Source: Pegoplata infirma
Lineage: Eukaryota; Arthropoda; Insecta; Diptera; Anthomyiidae
Length of the DNA: 64,000 nucleotides
Direction of reading: 5' to 3'
Assembly: GCA_963921195.1 (NCBI GenBank)
Contig: OY992541.1
Span: 16,054,012-16,118,011, forward strand
The stretch's first letter is position 1, and each line of letters opens with the position of its first letter. The notes under the pieces are model-generated. The model worked only from the letters and a program-made list of their open reading frames with translations, was not told the origin of the DNA and did not search any database. This document shows, piece after piece, positions 21,822 to 31,929 of the stretch. A program made the translations under genes and the position numbers.

Positions 21822-22698
21822 TTGATGTTTATTTTCATAAAAATAAGACGTGGAAAGCATTACACTCCTCAAAAACGTGCTTTTGTAAAAAATATAATTT
21901 CTGAACATAAACCATATTCTGAATCAGGAAAATTAGTTGGATGCGTTTATAAAATGATTGAAAATTTAACAAAATTAACTTTAGAGCTTGAAAAACTTAG
22001 TCACAAGCGACGTTTGTCACCATAAGTGGTTAGGTGTTCGTAAAGACAATGGAAGAAGGCCCCATTTACGGCAGCTCTAGAGCTAAAAAAGGAAAGCAAA
22101 TGCTGAAAATGTTCGTCGAAGATTACAAAACAACAACATTAACGCTTGTAGATTCGAAAAAGTGCCCCTATTCTCACTTAAGCATGCTGCAAGTCGTTTG
22201 AAGTTTGCTAACAGTAACTGAGAATGACCAGCTTAAAAGTGGATCAATGTTCTATAGACAAATGAATCCATTGTTGTTTTATTTGGAGATATGGGATTAC
22301 ATACCTATGTCAGAAGACCCTATAACGCGGATTTCAATCCAAAATTCGAAATAAAAATAACTTAAAATGGTGCTTATGTTGTGGGGGATATTTTTCTACT
22401 GTGGAGTGGGGTTCATATATTGGACCATGGCTCACATATTGGACTAGGACAATCGTGGATATACACTTAACGTTTATATCCTCCAGAAAGTAATGTTACT
22501 ATAAGTTTCTGAGCAAATGCCACTAATTTAGGTCTTTTAACACATCAATTACCCAAAGCATGACGGGAAATTGGCAAAAAATTGGTTCTGGACAATAAAG
22601 TACACGTGATGGAATGACCTGGTCAGTCCCCAGACCTAGATCAAATCGATAGTTAATGGACATATATAGAGAAGGGAGTGTCTCGAATACAACCAACT
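21822..22698 (+). pseudogene. Tc1-like transposase, decayed and split by Gypsy
   Basis: The N-terminal helix-turn-helix region is readable at 21822-22025 (RRGKHYTPQKRAFVKNIISE, then GKLVGCVYKMIENL). Downstream, with several stops and frame changes, come relics of the catalytic domain: TNESIVVLFG where the family has a DE-containing block, a WSGVGFIYWT-type block near 22400, and WPGQSPDLDQID near 22615 where the family has NPIENLW. Two catalytic acidic residues therefore appear substituted (D to N, E to D). The C-terminal tail continues beyond the Gypsy insertion at 34558-34640. Nonfunctional. Confidence 0.7.
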
Positions 22699-22701
22699 TG
22701 T

Positions 22702-25329
22702 TGTTACAAATTTTTTTTATCATAAAAAGGATGTTACTTTTTAATTTTTTTAAATATATAATTTTCTTTCATTTATCATTAGTATGAAAATAAAAAAATA
22801 AAAAATTGTGCAAAAATGGTTGGGTATCCTTCCCATTTCTTAACTATATAAATATATTTCTCTATCATGACATAAATAAGTTATTTTGGCAAATGCAAAT
22901 GCAAAATAGATAAATTATAATATTGCTCAAACTAGAACTGCATTAAAAAGAAAAAAAAAAAAAAACATTTTCTATTCCTCACATTTAGTTGTGGTAGGTA
23001 GCTAACCAAATCTTCTGTCTTGTTTCAACAGACAGACATACCTAGGATTTTTTTTTTCTTCTATTACCCCTCATTAAAACCAGTTCATAAATTTGTTTTT
23101 ATATTGATTTCAATTAGACTAGTAACAGAAGCTTAATTTCAGAAAAGCAAAATCATTTACATTTTGTAATCGAGTGAGCTAAGTAAAAACTTAAGTGCAT
23201 ATTGTGAAAATTAAATAATAAGATTATTTTTTTTTTAAAGTCAATGTCAAATTAAAGTCAAAAGTGTTCTGAATTAAAATTAGCATTCTTAATTTAATTT
23301 ATATTTCTGAACTGACAATAAATTTGACTTCATCAAACTATTATTTTGAAGCCAAAAATTTGTAAAGTTTTACGTAAAATTAAAATTAATTGCGAATCTT
23401 AAGGTAAGACTGTACTTACGAAATTTTAAAACGTGAACATGATTATTAATATATTAAAATATTCCATAGGCAGAAACTTGATTCCAAAATCAATTCGTCG
23501 ATGTAGTGAGTTTTAAATATATTTTTGAATAGAAGAAACTCCATATCTTCAGAGAAAATTTTCTAAAATTTCCCGGCGTGGTTCAAGCTATACGCTACCG
23601 GAAGCAAGGAACGCGCCTATTATTTAAACCACTTCTTACGAAGAAGTGACCGAAATAATTTGAAAAAAAAATTAAGAATTTTAAACGTAAGAAGTTCCAC
23701 GAAATAACCTTATCGGATTTTCCATTTTTTAACGTGACTCATTTCCACACGTGGCTGAAGCCCAAATTTTCACGTGTGGTAATCAGCATCATTGACCAGA
23801 CTAAACCTGATACTCAACTGACCCACCACTAATTATTCCAACTGGTCAACAATAATTATTCCAAAATTTGGAATAATTTCACGTAACTATTTTCACGTTT
23901 GTATTTAGGATCTTAGATCCGACATTTTTTTTTAATTTAAGCAAAAAGAAGAAACCTAACCTAAAAGTTGGTATTCAAAATTTAAATTACATTAAAATTC
24001 AAAGTTCAAAGTATTAAAAATCTTGAATAAGAATAATCAATAACATTATTATTTATTTTTTTTAACATTTTTGAAAATTCCTAGAAATTTTTACTATTAA
24101 TTATTTTTTTTTCTTTCATAGAAAAAAAAGAAAAGTTTGTTGATCATATAAATTAAACATAATTTTCAATATTTCAAAATTTCAAGATTTTTAAAAAAAA
24201 TTAAAATTAAATCTCAAATGCTTTAAATTTGTATAAAACACTATGCAAATTTAAACAATCACAGATTAATTGAATAATTTAAAAAAAATCATATTTCAAA
24301 ATATCATGATCAATATTTAACTTCATTTTTTTCCATTATTTTACTATCATGATATTCTTAATAGTTTAATATGTCAAATTAGTGTATATAATTTTTCTAA
24401 GTGTATATGCATATTACGTATCTAAATTTTAACTTGTAAAATTTATCATTACTTGCAAAAATTTCAGTTTCTTTACCATTTAGAAAACAACAACCACACA
24501 TATTGATTGCTGGGCCCATCGATTGAAGAAACGACGTGTGAGTGAAACCCTTAAATATTTTGCTAAACTAAATAAATTGATTGTAAGTAATGATATATTA
24601 AAACACCCATATATAAATTTAAAACTCTCTTTATTAGTCAGTCCGATTTTGTTATGTTCCACGATTCCTAAAACATTCTAAACAAAACATAAAAATAAGG
24701 AAGAAAAATCTAGTTATTAGCTTATTAATATTCAATCATAATTTAGTATGTTAGGAACACTCAATGAATGAGGTTCTTTAATTACCATTAACTACGGTTA
24801 ATGATAACTCTAATTTTTTTTGTTGTTTCAACGTATATTGAAATGAATTGTTTAATAAATCTCTCTTTTGAATTTCTTTTATAAACATGATACTCTAAGT
24901 TTTTTTTTATGGGAATGACGATCAAAACAAAATGTAATACCACGTAAGTAATAGGCTTGTCAACTTTAGGGACAGTTTATAAAACCAGGGTAATTTTGCT
25001 GTCTAGGCGTCTGACTTACAGTCAGTCGGGTGGGAGAATTGTACCCTACATGGCATATCACCTCGCCATCGGTTTGTTTGTATTTTAAAATCTATTTTCT
25101 TCCTCTATCTAGTACTTTGCCTACTCTATGGTATTTTTAGGCATGTAGAGTAGGTTATGTGTTTATGCGTTATGAAACCGGGTTAAGAACCAAGTTTACC
25201 GAGTTAAATGCTAGCTGGGAAAAATCATCTACCATGCCACTTAGCCTTATTTTTCATTTTAAGGTCATTTTAAGTTTGATGAAAATTTTAATAATTTTTA
25301 TTATTCGTAAATCTAACCAGCGCATAACA
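22702..25329 (+). repeat. 5' LTR of the Gypsy element
   Basis: Starts TGTTAC and ends GCATAACA (TGTTA...TAACA inverted ends). At 2,628 bp it is unusually long for a fly Gypsy LTR. The minus-strand frame at 24480-24662 recurs identically in the other LTR and has no recognisable domain. Confidence 0.93.
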
Positions 25330-25333
25330 TATA

Positions 25334-25350
25334 TGGCTCCCAACGTAAAT
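25334..25350 (+). promoter_or_regulatory. Primer-binding site of the Gypsy element
   Basis: TGGCTCCCAACGTAAAT begins 4 bp after the 5' LTR end. It resembles the TGGCGCCCAACGT sites that pair with the tRNA-Lys 3' end in related fly elements, with one changed base in the core. Confidence 0.6.
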
Positions 25351-26068
25351 TAAATTAAATTTACATCTCTATAAGTTTACCCATTGAAAATATTTTTTTT
25401 TATATACATTTTTTTTTTTTTGTTGGTAAGAAACTCAAAAATTGCATCAAGTTTTTAACTTGACTAATTTCACCAAATGCATATTTTTATTGGAAAGTCC
25501 TAGTTATTTAGACAATAATAAGTCTAAATCTAGTTGCATACATATGAGATATGTATTTTCAATGCCAAACCAACTTTAAATCTATGTTTTCATTCTGAAA
25601 GTCCAAGATCTGGAAAATTAATTTTGGTTCTTGTCGTATCTGAGTAAAACATAAGAATTGTGTGAAAACATAACTCAAGTCCAATGTAGACTTAAAAAAA
25701 AAAAAAAAAAGTCTTAATTGTAGTAGTTTTGTGATTTTCATCACAAAAAAAAAAAAAAAAATTTTTTTTATTTTTTTTTGTAAGATCAGAAAAAAAAATA
25801 TAAAGAAAAGGTAGATCAGTTATTTTGCATAAATCGAAATACTTTGCACTTTTTTTGTTGACTTGACCTTTTGCTTTGCTTACACATTTTGTTGCGATTT
25901 TCATTCCCATAAATTTATACGAAATTTATATCTTTAAATTTTTTTTTACTGCATATTTATATAAATACGAATTTATATAAACTTAATCTTTTATAAATAT
26001 ATATATATTTTATTACGTATTATATTTTTTTTTTTTATATATCTTTGTGCCAATCTATTTTGATACAC

Positions 26069-28438
26069 ATGATATTTGTCCCTGACGTTATGAACCGTTA
26101 TCAATTGAGAGAATCAACTCGCGGTGCTATTAAAAAGACAGGTCGTGGTGGTCATAACAGTTCGTCTAATCAGGGCCATATTGGTAGTAACAGTTCTTTT
26201 GGTCGTGGTAGAAATTCTTCTACGACCGGTAATAATATTTCCATAAACCTACAAGACGGTATTGGTACAACTACCAACCAAGCAAAAGTAGTGCATTCAC
26301 CTATTATTAAAAATACAAAATCAAATCCTGAACAGGTTTCTTTAACTCCAAGCTTTAAATTGCCCTCAAGTTTAAATAATACCCTTTCAAATTCGTATAC
26401 AAACACTTCAGTTTTGATTTCTCCCAAATTACCAACGAGTTCAAATAACTCCCTTTCAACATCTAAAAATTTGTCATCAAGTTCGTCGATTCAAAACGAT
26501 ACCCATATAAACATTATGGATACTGAAAATAGGGATTCATTGCCTCATACACAGTTGTGTGTCTCTTTAGAAAACTTAGCTTCTGGGCCAGTTTCTAATG
26601 GACAACAAAACCAACTTGAACTTCAATCTACTTCTAACACTGCTATACCTGCATCTACTATTTCTAATTGTAATACGTCATCGACTCCTGTCACTTCTTT
26701 TGATTCCTTAATTGCTTTAATGGAACAATCAATGAGAAAGACCCAAGAGGAGTTTCGAAAGGAATTGTCCTCCGTTAAGGAAAGCATTTCAAAAATTGGA
26801 AATACAATTCCAAATCCCCAAAATCAATTTTACACTCTGCCTTCGAATACGCAGCCAAGTTCTGTTAACTCTAACTCAAATTTGCAAAGACAAACAGGAT
26901 TTACACTTAATAGACAGTCAGAAACTGGTAATTCAAGTATTAATTCTGAAAAACAACCAAATAATGCATTGACAAATGTTCCTATTTCCAATAATAATTC
27001 ACAGATGCAATCAGAACTTTTACTTAATTATAGTCAGTCAAATACTGAAAATTTTAATAAAAATTCTGATAGACAAAGAGAAAACTTACCGAGTATGAGT
27101 TCTCAACCAAAACGCTTACCTCATTTTATACAATCCGGTCAGACTAATTCAAACGCAAATATGCAAGGGCAACCAATAAATTCGTTAAACGTTCAAGGGC
27201 AACCAATACATTTATCAAATGTTCAAGGGCAACCAATAAATTTATCTAACGCTCAAGGGCAATCAGAAAATTTGCCAAATTACCAAAGACAGCAAGAAAT
27301 GTGTTATTTTCAAAGACAACATTTACCAAATTTCCAAAGGCAACCTGAAATGTCTAATTTTCAAACACAACAAGAAATGTTGCTAAATTTTCAAAGACAA
27401 CAGGAAATCTTGCCCAATTTACAAAATCAACAACAGGCAATCGTGCCAAATTTTCAGGAACAACAAGAAAGTTTGCCTAACTCAAATATAAATTTTCAAA
27501 GACAAGGACAAACTTTGTTAAGACCTTCAAACTTTAACTCACCTAATGTGATACTATCACTTGATGGTCAAAATATAGCAGATGATGCCCATGTTAAAGT
27601 GGAAAAATGGAATATTAAATTTGACGGTTCAGGCCACATAGACGATTTTCTTTTTCAAGTTGAGACGATTGCTTCTCGCTCGAAATGTTCCGAAGGTCAT
27701 TTGTTATCTAACTTCCATGTTCTTCTGAAGGGTAAAGCTGATCAATGGTACTGGCAGTTTACCAAAAGAAATCCTCAACCGTCATATGAATTACTTAAAG
27801 CAGCTATTTCTAGCGAATATGGTAATTTAGATTACGAACATGACAAGCTTTTGAAGATGAAGATGCGTAAACAAAACCCTAAGGAAACGTATGACGATTT
27901 CCATGCAGCAATAGTTTCAATGAATCTCAGGCTTAAAAAACCTCTAAGTGACACAGAGTTAATTGACATTATAGTAGTGAATGTAAATCCACAGATGATA
28001 TTTATGTTATTTAGTGAACCGCGTATTAATTTGAATGCTTTTAGATTAAAAGCACGCGAGGCGGAAATTACTATTCGGAGTAACAAATTTTCAATTCCTT
28101 TTTCAAGCCAAAGTCGTAATTTAAGCGAATTAGAATCCCCTTTCTCTGACGAAGATGATTCGGAAGTGAATGATCCTCAACTTGAAGCAATTCAAGCCTA
28201 TACAAAGCGAAATAAATACGATTACTCAAAGATTCAATGTTGGAACTGTCTAGCATTTGGACATTCCTTTATTTACTGTCCAAAAATAATAGACAGAAAA
28301 TTTTGTCTTAAATGTGGTCATGCAGACGTATTGACTCCTGATTGCCCTAACAAACATGGCTATCAGGGAAACCGAAAAATGGGCGAAATGGCTACCGGGG
28401 ACACTCGTCCATCCCGACTAACCCCGAGTTCAAAATAA
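26069..28438 (+). CDS. Gypsy Gag polyprotein with long N/Q-rich N-terminus
   Basis: The frame is open from 26045, but its first codon there is a TTG. The first ATGs are at 26069 and 26090, and I chose 26069. About the first 500 residues are Ser/Asn/Gln-rich and contain repeats of NxQGQPIxLSN and NFQRQQE type (nt about 27160-27500). Numbered from 26045, a Retrotrans_gag-like capsid core lies at about 517-640 (VEKWNIKFDGSGHIDDFLFQ ... GKADQWYWQF). Two C-terminal knuckles follow, CX2CX4HX4C at 732-745 and a second starting at 754. Gag would form the particle and bind genomic RNA. The stop at 28438 overlaps the pol frame by 88 nt in the -1 phase, suggesting programmed frameshifting. Confidence 0.88.
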   Translation: MIFVPDVMNRYQLRESTRGAIKKTGRGGHNSSSNQGHIGSNSSFGRGRNSSTTGNNISINLQDGIGTTTNQAKVVHSPIIKNTKSNPEQVSLTPSFKLPSSLNNTLSNSYTNTSVLISPKLPTSSNNSLSTSKNLSSSSSIQNDTHINIMDTENRDSLPHTQLCVSLENLASGPVSNGQQNQLELQSTSNTAIPASTISNCNTSSTPVTSFDSLIALMEQSMRKTQEEFRKELSSVKESISKIGNTIPNPQNQFYTLPSNTQPSSVNSNSNLQRQTGFTLNRQSETGNSSINSEKQPNNALTNVPISNNNSQMQSELLLNYSQSNTENFNKNSDRQRENLPSMSSQPKRLPHFIQSGQTNSNANMQGQPINSLNVQGQPIHLSNVQGQPINLSNAQGQSENLPNYQRQQEMCYFQRQHLPNFQRQPEMSNFQTQQEMLLNFQRQQEILPNLQNQQQAIVPNFQEQQESLPNSNINFQRQGQTLLRPSNFNSPNVILSLDGQNIADDAHVKVEKWNIKFDGSGHIDDFLFQVETIASRSKCSEGHLLSNFHVLLKGKADQWYWQFTKRNPQPSYELLKAAISSEYGNLDYEHDKLLKMKMRKQNPKETYDDFHAAIVSMNLRLKKPLSDTELIDIIVVNVNPQMIFMLFSEPRINLNAFRLKAREAEITIRSNKFSIPFSSQSRNLSELESPFSDEDDSEVNDPQLEAIQAYTKRNKYDYSKIQCWNCLAFGHSFIYCPKIIDRKFCLKCGHADVLTPDCPNKHGYQGNRKMGEMATGDTRPSRLTPSSK

Positions 28439-31400
28439 GTTCCAATCTGGACTCAAAAATAAATAATTCAAGTTTTTGTTGTGACTCCTTAACGAAATCA
28501 ACCCAATTAAATGAAATTTGTTATAAGGAAATATCCACTCAAACAGATGAGTGCTTTGACTCCTTAAACAAAATAGCGCCTCTGAAAAAAATCATAAGAA
28601 AACCTTTTACCCTTAACGTTTCTAATCATACATATTCTTTATACAGAACACCAACTCTCAAGATTATAAAGTGTCGACAGCGATTTAAAAAACGAAGATA
28701 TTTTCGACGAGTCTTAGAATCGACCATAATTCATGGATCTGATGATAGGCCTTTTGCGAAAGTCAAAATTTTTGATGAGTTCTTGATAGGGTTGCTTGAT
28801 TCTGGAGCAAATGTCTCTGCTTTAGGGAAAAATTGTTTATCTTTCATAGAAAGACACCACATTTCTTATAAACCCTTGAAGTCTTCTTTAAAAACCGCCA
28901 GTGGCTCTAAGCAAAACGTTATAGGATTTTGCACCCTACCAATTCATTTTAAAGGTGTTACTAAAAGTATTCAGTTTTACCTGGTCCCATCTCTTAGTCA
29001 AGAGGCGTACTTCGGTATAAACTTTTGGCGGGAATTTGCTTTGGCCCCAGAAATTGTGCCTTCAATTTCTTGCATTCAAATAGAAACACCAAATGATGTA
29101 AAATCTGATAAAAATTTTCATAATCTTTCTCCAGAACAAAAGCTTATTTTTGACAAAACCATTTTAGAATTCCCTTCATATGAAAAACTGGGCCTAGGGT
29201 GTACCGACTTATTGGAACACCATATTGATACCGGGGACGCTGTTCCAATAAAGAGCAGACATTACCCCATGTCCCCACCAAGGCAACAAGAAGCTTATGA
29301 GGAAATCGAAAGGCTTTTGAGTATGGGTGTGATAGAGGAGTCGAACTCTCCCTGGTGCTCTCCAGCTGTTTTAGTAAGGAAGCCTGGGAAAGTTCGATTA
29401 TGTATAGACTCACGAAAGCTTAACGCTGTTACGAAAAAGGATTCCTATCCGCTACCCCATATTAACGGTTTATTGAGTAGGTTAAAGGATACATTTTTTA
29501 TAAGCGGGATTGATCTTAAGGACGCATTTCTCCAAATAAGATTAACAGAGTCCTCAAAAGAGAAAACGGCTTTCGTTATTCCAGGTAAACCACTATATCA
29601 TTACAAATATATGCCATTTGGACTCTGCAATGGTCCTCAGACTATGAGTCGACTAATGGACAGGGTAATACCTTCACGATTGAGAGAAAATGTGTTTATT
29701 TACCTAGATGACTTATTAGTCTGTAGCTCTGACTTTGAGTCACATATAAAACTTTTGACTGATGTCGCATCTTGTTTAAAAGCAGCCAAACTAACAATTA
29801 ATGTTAGTAAAAGCTCCTTTTGCCAAAAGGAAATACGCTATTTAGGCTACATTGTGGGCAATGGATGCTTAAAAGTCGACCCTGAAAAGGTGGATTCAAT
29901 AAGAAATTTTCCATTGCCTAAAACACCTAAACAAGTTCGTCGGTTTATTGGTATGGCCAACTGGTATAGGTCCTTTATATGTAATTTCGCGGACCTCGCC
30001 GGCGCCTTAACGGATTGTTTAAAAAAGTCACAAAAATCTTTTGTTTTAACTGACTCTGCAAAAATTTCGTTTGAAAAGCTCAAAGAAGCGTTATCGTCAG
30101 CTCCCGTTTTAGCTCAACCCGATTTCGCCCGTGAATTTATAATTCAATGCGATGCTTCGAAAATTGGTGTTGGTGGCGTGTTATTTCAGTTTGATGATGA
30201 GGGCAAAGAACATCCCATAGCGTTTGTTTCTCAAAAATTAAACAAATGTCAAAGAAATTACACGGTCACTGAATTAGAGTGTATGGCTGCAATTGTGTGT
30301 GTCAACAGATTCAGACCATATATCGAGGGCTTACCTTTCCGTGTCATAACGGACCACTCTTCGCTTAAATGGCTTATGTCTCAAAAAGACTTAAGCGGAC
30401 GTTTGGCTCGTTGGAGCCTGAAATTACAACGTTTTGACTTTAAAATTGAACACCGTAAGGGTTCATTAAACGTTGTCCCTGACTGTTTATCGCGAATGGA
30501 TGTAGACGAGCTTGCTCTATCGGATATTCCTATAGAAATCGATTTAAATTCTTCCGAATTTGATCAAAAGGAATATCAAGAATTAATAAAAACCGTTTCT
30601 GAAAAACAAAACTCATTACCAGACCTGTGTATATCTGACAAAATTGTTTATAAACGTATCAAATTTCGACAAGGTGCTGAAGATGAGGAAGATAGTTTGT
30701 GGCGTATTTGGATTCCGAAATCGTTGTCCCAAAATGTTATAAAATCCGCACACGACTCAGCTGTTTCATGCCATGGTGGCTTTGCCAAAACTTTGGCTAG
30801 AGTTCGTCAAAAATACTTCTGGCCTACAATGGTGAAAGACATAAAATTTTATGTTCAGAACTGTGACAAGTGCAAAATCGTAAAGTCTTCAAATCAAATC
30901 TCAAAACCTCCAATGGGAAATCAGTTTTTAACCAATAGACCATTTGAGAGGTTCTATTGTGATTTTTTAGGACCTTATCCTTCCACAAAAGTTAAAAATA
31001 CAGTTATTTTCATTTGTTTAGATCATTTAACAAAATTTGTCTTTTTAAAACCGCTAAAAGCAGCAACGTCATCAAACATAATTTTATTTTTTCAAACGGA
31101 TATTTTTCCCACGTTTGGGGTTCCGAGATACGTGCATAGCGATAATGCAAAACAATTCGTTTCAAACGAAATGAAAGGATTTTTCAAAGATTATGACATT
31201 AAGCACATTACCACTGGATTTTATGCCCCACAATCAAATGCGTCTGAACGTACAAATCGCGAGATTATTACAAAAATAAGATGCTTTTTACAGGATCATA
31301 AGGATCATAGTAATTGGGATAAATATATACCCCAAATACTCTCTATTTTAAGAAGTGACTTTCATTCAACAATCAAATGTTCACCTTATTATGCCACATT

Positions 31401-31785
31401 TGGCCAGAACATGATACAGCATGGATCCTCATACAGTATTCTGGAAAAGCTTGGGTGTTTGGCTGGCGAAGATCTTGTCGTTGTAAACAATGTCGATAAA
31501 TTAATTAAAGTTAGAGAGAAAATTCGAAGCAATTTAAACCTGGCTCATGAAAAGGCCAGTAAAACATATAATCTCCGAACCAGACCAATAAGTTTTCAGA
31601 AAGGGCAAATTGTTTTCAGAAAAAATTATATTCTTAGTAATATGTCCAAAAGAATTAATAAGAAATTTATGCCAAAATTTATAAAGTGTAAAATTAGAGA
31701 CAAAATAGGTAATAATCTATATGACCTAGAAGATCTTAGGGGCAAATATGTAGGCAGATACCACACCTCAGATTTAAAATCTTAA
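28351..31785 (+). CDS. Gypsy Pol polyprotein (protease, RT, RNase H, integrase)
   Basis: The frame is open from 28351 and is -1 relative to Gag. The first possible independent start is a TTG at 28783, directly before the protease motif, so translation by -1 frameshift from Gag is more likely. Numbered from 28783: retropepsin LLDSGANVSALG at 4-15; reverse transcriptase with DLKDAF at 244-249, MPFGLCNGPQTMSRLMD and YLDD at 307-310; RNase H with CDASK at 456-460, the TELEC glutamate near 498 and TDHSS near 523; integrase HHCC domain near 656-697; catalytic D727, D787 and E822; then a C-terminal segment ending GRYHTSDLKS. No chromodomain seen. All catalytic residues checked are present and no stop interrupts it, so the copy may be active. 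Confidence 0.93.
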   Translation, partial: QTWLSGKPKNGRNGYRGHSSIPTNPEFKISSNLDSKINNSSFCCDSLTKSTQLNEICYKEISTQTDECFDSLNKIAPLKKIIRKPFTLNVSNHTYSLYRTPTLKIIKCRQRFKKRRYFRRVLESTIIHGSDDRPFAKVKIFDEFLIGLLDSGANVSALGKNCLSFIERHHISYKPLKSSLKTASGSKQNVIGFCTLPIHFKGVTKSIQFYLVPSLSQEAYFGINFWREFALAPEIVPSISCIQIETPNDVKSDKNFHNLSPEQKLIFDKTILEFPSYEKLGLGCTDLLEHHIDTGDAVPIKSRHYPMSPPRQQEAYEEIERLLSMGVIEESNSPWCSPAVLVRKPGKVRLCIDSRKLNAVTKKDSYPLPHINGLLSRLKDTFFISGIDLKDAFLQIRLTESSKEKTAFVIPGKPLYHYKYMPFGLCNGPQTMSRLMDRVIPSRLRENVFIYLDDLLVCSSDFESHIKLLTDVASCLKAAKLTINVSKSSFCQKEIRYLGYIVGNGCLKVDPEKVDSIRNFPLPKTPKQVRRFIGMANWYRSFICNFADLAGALTDCLKKSQKSFVLTDSAKISFEKLKEALSSAPVLAQPDFAREFIIQCDASKIGVGGVLFQFDDEGKEHPIAFVSQKLNKCQRNYTVTELECMAAIVCVNRFRPYIEGLPFRVITDHSSLKWLMSQKDLSGRLARWSLKLQRFDFKIEHRKGSLNVVPDCLSRMDVDELALSDIPIEIDLNSSEFDQKEYQELIKTVSEKQNSLPDLCISDKIVYKRIKFRQGAEDEEDSLWRIWIPKSLSQNVIKSAHDSAVSCHGGFAKTLARVRQKYFWPTMVKDIKFYVQNCDKCKIVKSSNQISKPPMGNQFLTNRPFERFYCDFLGPYPSTKVKNTVIFICLDHLTKFVFLKPLKAATSSNIILFFQTDIFPTFGVPRYVHSDNAKQFVSNEMKGFFKDYDIKHITTGFYAPQSNASERTNREIITKIRCFLQDHKDHSNWDKYIPQILSILRSDFHSTIKCSPYYATFGQNMIQHGSSYSILEKLGCLAGEDLVVVNNVDKLIKVREKIRSNLNLAHEKASKTYNLRTRPISFQKGQIVFRKNYILSNMSKRINKKFMPKFIKCKIRDKIGNNLYDLEDLRGKYVGRYHTSDLKS

Positions 31786-31929
31786 GTTTTCCCGGCTTTT
31801 CGTGGGTCGTGCCACACGTTGGTATTAATCCTGAATAATAAAAATTCTAAACCTTACGAAAATTCAAATCAAAAAAATTATATATTCCTGTTCGTCATTC
31901 AATGTAAAAATCTCTGATCGAAGCAGGTT

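Noticed and set aside
23760..23910. CACGTG-rich inverted motifs in the Gypsy LTR as a separate MITE
   Set aside because: The segment is present identically in both LTRs, so it is part of the LTR.
24480..24662. 60-residue minus-strand frame present twice
   Set aside because: It lies in both LTRs of the Gypsy element and is repeated for that reason. No similarity to known LTR-encoded proteins seen.
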